Below, piece after piece: positions 55,188 through 64,000 of a stretch of 64,000 bases of DNA. The stretch is taken from positions 2,293,095-2,357,094 of the forward strand of contig NW_003101680.1 in the NCBI RefSeq assembly GCF_000003855.2, written 5' to 3'. How positions within the stretch are numbered: the first letter of the stretch is position 1; each line of letters opens with the position of its first letter. Under the pieces are notes generated by a model. It had not been told where the DNA came from and did not search any database. It was given only the letters and a program-made list of their open reading frames with translations. The position numbers were made by a program, and so were the translations under genes. The DNA comes from Blastomyces gilchristii SLH14081 (Eukaryota; Ascomycota; Eurotiomycetes; Onygenales; Ajellomycetaceae).

Positions 55188-55645
55188 CCGTGACGGTGCG
55201 CAATGCCACTCATGCTCAACAAAACCCCGAAGCTAAGCTCTAGACACTATCAGACTCGGAAAAAATATCACAGGCACGCGCCTAATAGAGGTGGGTACAT
55301 ATATGGATCGCGTTCAGTATCTCAGGCTCAGATACCCTCCCAGCCCCAACCCCCCCTTGCTTTGTTCGTTTCTCCACGTGCGACCCCATCAGCATTCGTG
55401 ATCCGGTGTCGGTACCAATTTGGGGGGGATTGGCATTCGATGATCTAAATACAGATATCGCAATAGTAACTGCATCCAGCATTCGGAGTGGTTGAAACAA
55501 GCGCAGTCTCGTATGTACCGAAAGTATGGATGAGCGAACGATCCGGAACGCGGAGTGACGACAGTGTAATTCCCCCAAAGCACCCCTTCTTCTATAGGCG
55601 AAACCGGTAGTTAAAAGGAATAAAAAGACAAAAACAAATCACAAA
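55188..55645. other. Intergenic region downstream of the CCCH/Smr gene
   Basis: Ordinary composition. Short antisense-like frames only (55282-55583). No feature supported. Confidence 0.4.
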
Positions 55646-57999
55646 TCACTCTTCCTTCTGAACAGAATCTTTTCTCTTTAATAACTGGATCTTGCCCATG
55701 GTGAGGACTAGGCCGGAGTTAGCAGTCGCCGAATTCTCGTCACTCGTAGCCTGGTTGTTTTTACCACCTTCCGTAGACGGACCCCCTTCCCCATTGGATT
55801 TGGCTGAGAGCGCGTTCCGGTCATAGCTCGTCGGATCGATCCCCAAGACCCCTCCAACATATCCACCACGCTCGCCGGGGACACTGAACTCACGAAAAAC
55901 ATATCGCCATTCATTTAACCAGGCTTTGACCGCCTTGCCCACTTTGTCCTTGCCATTTTTACTGTGGTGGCCAGTGCCAGTGATGGCGTAGAGAACTCGC
56001 CGGCCAAGCTTCGCGTGCTCGAGAAGGATATTCTCTAGATATTCAATTGCCTCGCCGGGATGCAGGCCGTGAAGGTCGACATACAGTTCGTCATCAGTGG
56101 TGTTCTCCAGATGTTTGTTTCGTTCTTCATAAAGGTGCCGAGCAGCCTCACGATGTGCACGACGCATAGCCTCGTTTTCAGCTTGTCCTCGGAGAGACAG
56201 AGCTTTGGCTGCACGAGCGTCGTTCCGATTCCAAGCTTGTGCGGCGCTGCGACAATTTAATATTTTTGTTAGGTTTTGCGAGTTGAAACCTAGAGAATCC
56301 AAGACATACCTTTGCAAAAACTTATTCCGCACGTTGCCATGAGTAATGGCATCATGGCGATGTTTCAGATACTGTTGATTTGCACGGTGTCCAGTTTCAA
56401 GCCAGGGAATATGTTTAGGAGTAGGGATTGCTTGCGCTGCGGCACTATTTTCGCGACTGGTAGTAGAGGTACGATTAGATTTCGGGGTACCCTTTCGATG
56501 ACCCGGCGCTGGAGATGGAGACAAGCGAACAACATCAGCGAGCGATGAAGGGTTGTTTTCTTTGTGCCCAGAATGATCGCGGTGGTGTCCATGGCCGCGC
56601 TTCCCATGGTGTTTCTTTCCTGTCCCTTTTACCGCGGACAGAGTGGGGAAAGCTTCGGGGTCGTCGACTGATGGAGCTGCAGGGGTTAGTTCACGATGCT
56701 GATGCCGACTTGTTGGTCGCGAGTGCGGGCGGCTTGCTTGACCCAAGGCGCTATTTTTGTTCCTAAAATTTGGGGAAGGTGTACCATGGTATTGGCCTAC
56801 ATGTTTGTTGCGCTGGTAAGGGTTGGGATTGGACCAGGTTTCTATATTCGAAGGTTGTAGAGCGGGAAAAGAATCGTAATTATCCTGCAATTGGTATGCT
56901 TGTTGTTGTTGAGTGTTTTCAATAAAACCGCCCATGTTAGCCCCATTGTGGCCACTTATCGACAGCGCTCCAACCAGACCCGAGGGGTCGTGAGAGAAAG
57001 GGCAGCCATCACCAGCAAGACAGCTACCCTGCAGCCAGTACCTATTGTCGCATTAGAAATCAACATGTTGTAGAGCGCTGGGAGCAACACTCACTTGCAA
57101 ACATGGCTGGTCAAATCATGGCTGAATCGACAGTCAGCCCTGAGGCACTGTCCTGTCGATAACCAGTATTTGCAGACTACAGGGCTTCGTGCTTGGCCAG
57201 AGGGTGTGACGGGGCGCATTTGGTCCATGGCCATGGATTTTCCCACCAATATTCTGGCCTCAGTGGTGGCAACCGCATTTTCGTTTTCTTGACTCGTGAG
57301 TGCAGCGATTGTAGCGCCCAGATCATATCCATTGGCCTCGAGAGCTTGCTCAATTTCTTCATTAGTCCTGCGATCCCCCAGAACGGACCTGAGAATATCA
57401 TAGGGGCTCATATCAGGCGGCGCAGCCCACTCTGGGGCAGCCCCGCTGAGGCCAGCTGAGGAAGTAGCACTCCTGGCATCATCATTTACCAGCCAATCCA
57501 CATTATCACTACCGAAGTCGCCGTATATTTCGGGCCCAGAAGTATAATCCGAAAATTCGTAGGTACTGAGGCTTGGGCTGTGGGGGATAGGCTGGGCCAG
57601 GGCAAGCCGTGGGGATGGGCGAGGTGATGTAAAAGGGGAGGCGGTTAGCGACCGGGGTGCCCGGGGAAAGCCTCCGCGTGGAACAGGGAAACCTGGGGGA
57701 CCCGCGGGGCTCGTTCCAGAATTTGAAGGGGGTGAGAGAGGAGTAGATGCGCGCGGGATCTGCCAAGGGGCAGGCGAGGCGCGGCGGATAACTGTATGAC
57801 GGAGAGGGGGGGAGGTGTCAGGCTTGGTGGAGCTACGATGACGCCACAGAACATCCAATATCGCGTTCTCTAGAGAGCTGCCTAACAAGGCGGCTTTCTG
57901 GCGCAGGAGATGTTCAAGCTTTTCAACCTTTTCTTCCTCTTCGACAGAGCCATCTTCGAGAATTGGCAGACAAATCTCGTATATTTCCTCAGGAACCAT
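55646..57999 (-). CDS. CCCH zinc-finger and Smr domain protein
   Basis: Three exons on the minus strand: 57095-57999, 56310-57041, 55646-56246; introns of 53 and 63 bp; 745 residues. N-terminal acidic helix (MVPEEIYEICLPILEDGSVE), then Pro/Ser-rich sequence and a CUE/UBA-like stretch (MSPYDILRSVLGDRRTNEEI...ANGYDLGATIAALTS, about 200-245). Two CCCH fingers follow: C-x8-C-x4-C-x3-H and C-x7-C-x5-C-x3-H (about 277-325), the second spliced across intron 1. After a disordered part comes a DUF1771-like helix (AKALSLRGQAENEAMRRAHR) and an Smr domain with YVDLHGLHPGEAIEYL and TGTGHHSKNGKDKVGKAV. The family probably binds or cleaves RNA or acts in ribosome quality control; the exact target here is unknown. 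Confidence 0.92.
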
Positions 58000-59290
58000 T
58001 GTTGCTCAGCCGCGGGGGCGGAGGGGGGCGAGAGGATGGGTTGATAGTTCGGGGGGGTGGGGTTCTTATAGGTCAAGCGCAGCGTTGAGGACACTGGCGC
58101 AGGCGCAAAGGATAGGGTTCCCCGACGATAAAGAATGTGACAAGGCCTGTCAGCAAGAGTGAAGATGGGACATGGTTTCTGTACGAAATGGCCCTGACAG
58201 TGATGACGCGGAAACTTGGGATGGTGGTGGCTGATGAAGTGGTGGTTGCGTCGTAGAGACGTGCTTACATGGCACCTACAACAATGCAGGGAGAGAGGGA
58301 AGGCAACGGGGCAATTAAGGAGAATGGAAGAAGCAGAATAGCGCAACAAACAGAATATATATCTATAAACCAATGAACAGCAGCATTATAGGAGAATGAG
58401 GGTAGCAGCGATGGTAAAGGTGGTGGTAAATGGCGTGGTGGTTGGAGGAAGTTGAAGCTGGGGGAACGCGTGGAGTTTGGAAGTTGGGGCGTGACCCTAA
58501 GCAGTTGAGAGCCAACATAACTAAAACTTCCTCAATGCTTGAGCCAACTGCACACAGAAATACAGAGCACCGAAGCAAAGTATTTTTATATACATGGCAG
58601 CATGAGATGAATAGGCTCATGTACTGCATGTTTAGATCTACAGTTTCCACACAGCTCCTCAATCCTCACCCTCACTTAGACATAGATAATTCCCTGAATC
58701 TTCATTGAGATCCTGACGTAGGGTATAAGTGTAGTGTAGCTAACAATCATTGAAAGGCTTATGGGAAGCTAGCAGGTTTAGTTCAGACTCAGATTCAAGC
58801 TATTGATTCGTAATCCGGAGGGAGGTTGAACTAAGCCGTAAGATATAAACTCCATGAAACTGGGGTGAAAAGGCGTTGGCCTGCCGTTTTCTACTTGTTA
58901 TCCCTCTTTTGCTTCTTCTATTTGAATTTGAACTGGTCAAATAGTTTTGCAATTTTCTCCAGAGTAAGTTACGGAATACGGAGTATATAATAGTTGTGGT
59001 GATTTCGTGTCTGCCTGCGCGCTTCTCTCCCGCTCAATTAGCCGCCGGCCCGTGTCCTTCCTATTATTACTTAAGTTGTCTCCACAGCCTCAATCAAGCA
59101 TCATCACTGCCGCCCTTCTTCTTTCTCGCGATACCAACAATTTTCTCACACATGATACAACCATCACCAGGCTGCTGAATGGCACGCAAATAGCTTTGTC
59201 CCTTATTTATACGCGGATGAGCAGCCAGCATCACCTCATCTCACCACTTCCCATCCATTCCTGGGAATACGCACGCCGGATCTATGAGAG
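58000..59290. promoter_or_regulatory. Shared upstream region of two divergent genes
   Basis: Holds the 5' leader and promoter of the CCCH/Smr gene (minus) and of TVP38 (plus). GGAATACGGAGTATATAATAG near 58972 is a TATA-like site for TVP38. Open frames in this stretch show no domain and cross GC-rich leader sequence. Confidence 0.5.
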
Positions 59291-60869
59291 ATGCCTAGTA
59301 CAGACCCCTCTCAAACTGTAAACGCCCTCTCGCCTTCCCTTCTACCAGACCCGGATGAATGCATATCTCCTACTTTCGAATCAATCCGCCCGCCATGGAG
59401 CCAGCCTCGCTCGAGCCTTTCCCGCTCTTCGGGGAGGAGGAGCTCCTCCCTCTTCGCTGTCCCACCAGTTTCCTTGCGCGATAGAACTATAAACCATATG
59501 AAACTTTCCTACCAACGTGTCTCCCGCACTTTTGGGAGGATGACTCTTCTACAGAAAATTGGCTCCGTGTTGGCAACAATTGCGGTCATCACGTTGGGGC
59601 TAGGATTTATGATTCTTACAGGCCAGATATTTAAATGGCTGGAGCCTGTCGCGGAGGATTGGGAGAACTCCAAGCTTGCATACTTCATCTTGATTTTGTG
59701 CACGTTTACCGTTTCCTTCCCTCCGCTTATTGGTTGGTCGACCATCGGGACTATAGCGGGTTTTATTTTTGGTGTTTGGAAAGGGTACGTCTTGCTTCCC
59801 TTGGAGAGTGATGGATTAAGCTTACCTTTTGGGGGGGGAAAGAAAATTCTCCTTCCTTTTACGCATCATATTGACAGTGAAACCGGTACTTTCATCTTTA
59901 GGTGGCTTCTATACGGTATTGGAACAGTGCTTGGTTCCACCTGTTCCTTCATCGCCTCTCGAACCCTTTTTTCGTCCTTCGTACATCGATTAATGCAACA
60001 CGATAAACGCTTTGCCGCCCTTGCCTTGACCCTGAAATATGACGGTTTACAACTGCTTTGTATGATCAGACTTTGCCCACTACCATATTCGATATGTAAC
60101 GGAGCAATATCGACGTTCCCTACTGTACACCCCCTCATGTATGGTCTTGCTACTGCCATCATATCTCCAAAACTCCTAGTCCCGACTTTCATCGGCAGCA
60201 GACTGCGCATTCTAGCGCAGAGCGGCGAGACGATGAGCGCAGGCTCAAAAGCCATCAATGTTATCAGCATCTTGGTCAGCATGTCCGTCGGTATCTTCAC
60301 TGGGTGGTATATATATAGAAAGTACGTAAAATTGACAGCGTCAACGTCATCTGTCTAGTTCATCCCACAACCCTGATTTTTGCTACTTCATTTTTTATTT
60401 GTTCTTTATTATTATTTATTGGGTTTCACTTTCGACATGCCCAAATTGCATCATGCCTGTCTCCAGCGTAAATTAAAACAAAACCAACATTGAAAATCTT
60501 CCGCATAGTACCCTCGCCCGCTCCAAAGAGCTCGAAGCCGAAGAGCGCGCTAACAACAGCATCCGACGATCCCTATCCAACGACCCGCACCATCCTCAAC
60601 CACCACACGTCTTCTCAGATGACCCGGATGATATTGCCGCTGCACAGGCGCTCGACGAGGAAGCTCGCATTGGCTTCCGACGGGATGGTGTTGCTCATGG
60701 GTATGATATCAGCGCGGACATTGATGATGACCACGTTGCCATCGACCCGGTTGGATACCATGATGAATTTACGGACAATGATTCTGATGTTTTTGATGAT
60801 GGGGACGGGGATGGTGCGGGCGATGTTAATGAGTCGTATAGCTTACATCGACATTTCGATTCGAAATAG
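59291..60869 (+). CDS. TVP38: Golgi membrane protein TVP38 (VTT/SNARE-associated family)
   Basis: Three exons: 59291-59784, 59902-60321, 60509-60869; 424 residues. Intron 1 (117 bp) is a multiple of three and stays open, so unspliced reading hides it; splicing joins GFIFGVWKG to [16 protein letters not shown], the usual VTT sequence. Intron 2 (187 bp) joins YR to [20 protein letters not shown] and adds an acidic tail ending near [15 protein letters not shown]. The N-terminal 75 residues are Ser/Pro-rich. About five membrane segments; the [16 protein letters not shown] block is the family hallmark. VTT proteins related to VMP1/TMEM41 are lipid scramblases; TVP38 sits in Golgi vesicles with Tlg2. 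Confidence 0.93.
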
Positions 60870-60939
60870 GTTCTTGTTTAGAATCAGGTTCACGCCCTGT
60901 TGTTCTTGGTTTTTATACTTCCGTGTGGTAAGGTATGTC

Positions 60940-60962
60940 TTTTTTTTTTTTTTTTTTTTTTT
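60940..60962 (+). repeat. Poly-T run (23 bases)
   Basis: Twenty-three consecutive T residues 70 bp after the TVP38 stop, probably in or near its 3' untranslated region. Length is likely to vary between strains. Confidence 0.95.
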
Positions 60963-63434
60963 AGTTTTAGATCAGCCTTTGTCATTTCTCCTTCCTGGTT
61001 GTCTTTTTTAAGTCATTTTTATTTTTGCTGCTGGACTTCAGGTTTAAAACACACATATATATATATGGTAGGGTGTGGCGTATGTTCTGTATGATCATAT
61101 TTCGAATTGGCTTATTCTCAAGGCTTATTCTCAAGGCTAGATATACATACATTCATCAGTGTATTTTTGGAATGCTATTCCTCCCCATCTGTCTGACCAT
61201 AATAGTGAATAATGAGCGTTGGTTTTGTTGCTCAGGGCTGGTCTAGTTAAGGTTCGGGCCGACAGAACGTCCACTGGCCCTTACTGGTTGGTTCAATGTG
61301 GGACCCATCAGTTAGTTAATATTAATAATGAATTCAGTCACTCAGCGTCAATCTCCATTTGAAACCCAGGAATGCCACTCACATCAAAGTCTTACCTACA
61401 CTGGGGTTTTGCAGCTTCAGCGATTTTCTAGCTGCACTAACTGGTTTTATACAATTTATGTGTTCTAGATCGGCCAGAGGCCCTCCAGCGAAGAATCACG
61501 CAACAAGACTATTCCGTACTCGGCTTTCCTCTACTTCTCATGCTAATTGATCCTTTGGATTCTTGCATCCTTTCTTTGCGAAAGCACAGTATCAACAACC
61601 TTCAAAAGTAGATGGCGGCTTGAAGGTCCTTGAACACTCAGAAAACTACTCCTCGATGAACGGAACACTATTGGAAAGAGATATCCATGCCCGCGAAGAA
61701 ATACAATTACAGAACCACAGGATGGATTTGACAAAAGCTACGAAAACCCATACAAAAGGCATTTCAAGCTCTCCGTGAGAGTTCACTGGTCAGACGCCTC
61801 GGGTAGTTATCCGTTCAGAGAGTATTATGCAGAGGAATTAATGGTGTACTGATGAACTCCAGAATTATTTTCCCTTCCCCTCATGTGTGAGGCTCTATCT
61901 TCTGGATACAGGCATTCTACTGACGGATGCCAAAAACTCCAGCTCAGCATTAGAACGTTCCAATTCTCCGACCTCATTCATTCAAATGTTGACTGAAATC
62001 TTCTGATCCAGTTGAGTCTCTACAATACCGCACTCACGCAGTAGCGCGAAGTATGGGCCACATGATAGAGGTTTAACCGCGGGTCCACAGAAAAATTGTA
62101 GGTTGGAAACTAGATATATCTTTTGATGCGGGCTGTAGGCTCTGGATTTTACCAGGGCGGGAGTTTACCTATTTACCAATATCCCTTTTTTTTTACCCCC
62201 TGCTTTTATGAGTTTTCAAGTAGCGAAATATCTCAGAATGCGAAGATGGCGTAGATAGGGAACTTTGTACGCTGTAGGGCCGCAGTTTTTTCGCTGTCAA
62301 ACCTGGAAACCCCCCGCTGTTGTTGAAGACACTTTGATAGGAAACTCATGCATTCTGCGAACCTGCCGATGGAGATATCCTTCAGGCCGTATAGGACTAA
62401 TCTCCTAATGAAGAAATTCACGATCAGAAAGGACTCCTATATCACGTACATAGTACGGAGTATTCAGGCGGATTCGAGGCAAGCACGTCACCATTGATAG
62501 TTACCATTGATAGTTGGGCGAAGACCTCCTATTCCTCATGGTTCCACCCTTCGGTATTGAGTATCGTTGTAGGGAATCAAAAGATGGAAATGTCTGAAAG
62601 TCTAGAGATGTCGCTAAACATAGTAGTTAACTAATAAAGTATCACGACATTCGCTGCTGTTGTCGCAACTTCTTCGTACCTAGGTAACGTTGCTGGAAAT
62701 CGAGGGGTCATGTGATCCTGTCTAGGCAGTGCGTGGAAATACCGATCGCAGGCCTTGGTCTCAGTTGTACGCAACGGAAGATGTCGTGGAAGCAAGGTTT
62801 ACATAAGGCACGAAGCGAGTCACATGACTTGGATACTTCCAGCCGGGAATAGCGCCCAGCCTGGAAGACTCCTGATACATATATATGCCCACCTCTGATA
62901 GGAGATATTGAAAAAGAACCTCAACACGCAGATGTCTAGAATGGCCTATTGTCTGCATTGACGGAGACTATAGTCTCCCCTTTCACACTTCTATGTGTCT
63001 GGAATCTCGAGTCAAGGGCAAGTAACTTAAATCCTAAAAATGAAATTTCTCCCCTGCCATATATCTCCGCGTCCGATACTATATCGCATGTCAAACGTAT
63101 CAATTTCATGATATAAATTAGCAAAAACATTATCTGACAGTACTTTCTAGGGCTTGGAAGATACTGGAGGATCCATCGGTTCATACACCCGCATCTATAG
63201 TCGATCCCTGAGGCGGCCGTTTGCCCAATATATCATCGTGAGGATGGCAGAAGTCGACATATGATATCTGTTAATATATTAAAGAACACTGCCGACGCCA
63301 TTCGATATTCCTCATTATTTTTTTTTTATTTTGAACCGTGCTTGCCAGTGTTGGTACACAGGGGGTGAATCGGTACTGGAAACCTCGACGCAGAGTTCCC
63401 ATCGGCTTTCTCAGCCACATTCTCAAATTTTGCC
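60963..63434. other. Long intergenic region without a recognisable gene
   Basis: About 2.5 kb of ordinary composition. The open frames (for example 61359-61550, 61563-61778, 62233-62421, 62936-63184) are short, on both strands, with no domain, no splice partner and no common frame. The last 700 bp may be the leader and promoter of the next gene. A non-coding RNA cannot be excluded from sequence alone. Confidence 0.5.
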
Positions 63435-64000
63435 ATGTTCGGAATGGCTGGAAACTTGCTTACTGAGACCCACGACCGTGCGGAATTAACCAAAACCACT
63501 CTTTGTGAAAAAGATTCATTGCAGGAGATGCTAGAGATTCATCATGGCAGCGAATTCCACGCCCATGCTTCAACCGTAAACGACACTATCGCAGACGTCA
63601 CCATTAAAACCCTCCAGGCGGCAAAACCACAGATACCAAGTCCTGATAGTCAATTACCCCAACAGCAAACCCAATATGATGCGAGAATTAATTTATTATC
63701 GAAAGACTCACAACTTACCTCATCTACAGATTTTCTAGAGGATAGTTCCCAAGGCTTAGATCGTTCGTCACGGGAGCGAGATTCCTTCACCGATAGTCAT
63801 CATGAAACACCGAATGGTTCGATGACCTCGGCGTCTCTCGTATCTCCTTTGCCTCCTCCTAAATCTGCCTCCCCCAGCACACAGATGAACCCCGATCTTA
63901 CTCCAAAGAGTCAACCGGCAGATTCGGGTTCAGAATATCGTAAATATAGACCCAGGTCGTCGATACCCGCGCGACTTTCGGCATCCACATATGCTCAACA
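63435..64000 (+). CDS. 5' part of an unidentified gene, open to the window end
   Basis: ATG at 63435-63437 opens a frame of 188 codons with no stop before the window ends. It starts MFGMAGNLLTETHDRAELTK. The rest is hydrophilic and Ser/Pro/Gln-rich: PQIPSPDSQLPQQQTQYDAR, SSQGLDRSSRERDSFTDS and SPLPPPKSASPSTQMNPDLT. No domain is visible, so this is probably the disordered N terminus of a larger regulatory or cytoskeletal protein. CpGs and codon use are normal. Its context (a long leader after TVP38) gives no clue to function. Confidence 0.7.
   Translation, partial: MFGMAGNLLTETHDRAELTKTTLCEKDSLQEMLEIHHGSEFHAHASTVNDTIADVTIKTLQAAKPQIPSPDSQLPQQQTQYDARINLLSKDSQLTSSTDFLEDSSQGLDRSSRERDSFTDSHHETPNGSMTSASLVSPLPPPKSASPSTQMNPDLTPKSQPADSGSEYRKYRPRSSIPARLSASTYAQ

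Noticed and set aside
57882..58662. Minus-strand frames upstream of the CCCH/Smr gene as additional genes.
   Set aside because: No domains and no good splice partners; most likely leader and promoter sequence.
60490..61011. A separate 173-codon gene downstream of TVP38.
   Set aside because: It is an out-of-phase reading of TVP38 exon 3; the frame spliced at 60509 gives the acidic tail expected for the family.

Overview
The window looks like nuclear DNA of a filamentous ascomycete. Inference: probably an onygenalean such as Blastomyces or a close relative, because of the short GT-AG introns (53-187 bp), the gene families present, and an AT-rich repeat block that stops abruptly against ordinary gene-bearing DNA. 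No CRISPR array, rRNA or genuine tRNA gene was seen.

Positions 1-42992 are AT-rich, nearly free of CpG and CpC, and made of transposable elements inserted into one another. A Gypsy LTR retrotransposon (A2, 3085-42992, minus strand) holds a second Gypsy (C1, 10152-42562, plus; 4-bp target duplication TATA). The 3' LTR of C1 holds a Helitron (21227-42505, minus; no target duplication, A^T site, 3' hairpin). The Helitron holds a third Gypsy (B, 24266-29994, minus; duplication TCAGA) and a second copy of Gypsy C (C2, 32901-41201, minus; duplication ATAA). C1 also took four small insertions: a tRNA-headed SINE-like element (13-bp duplication), two related 0.5-kb elements and a 0.77-kb TIR element (9-bp duplications). 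Removing each insert plus one duplication restores the host element, and C2 shows the empty sites for the small ones. Positions 1-3083 are a further Gypsy A copy (A1) that runs out of the window. All coding regions in the block are decayed.

Paired LTR copies show the decay chemistry directly: the first C of CpG and of CpC is mutated (with CpA too in the worst copy), while CpT is largely spared. This is not the CpA-dominated pattern of classical Neurospora RIP. LTRs and ends next to unique DNA are hit far less.

Positions 42993-64000 are gene space. In order: two perfect inverted repeats at the boundary, a small hypothetical gene, a tandem kinase/pseudokinase-like protein with a C-terminal membrane anchor (44356-45906), a Myb/SANT gene frameshifted by a 13-bp tandem duplication (46336-48372, minus), a TE relic, a peroxisomal enoyl-CoA hydratase (ends SKL) followed by an acyl-CoA dehydrogenase (ends AKI), the Golgi protein TVP23 (minus), a solo-LTR-like relic, a CCCH zinc-finger/Smr protein (minus), the Golgi protein TVP38 (plus), about 2.5 kb without a recognisable gene, and the 5' part of an unidentified gene that runs off the end. 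The hydratase and dehydrogenase probably act in one peroxisomal beta-oxidation branch. The other genes are ordinary housekeeping or unknown.
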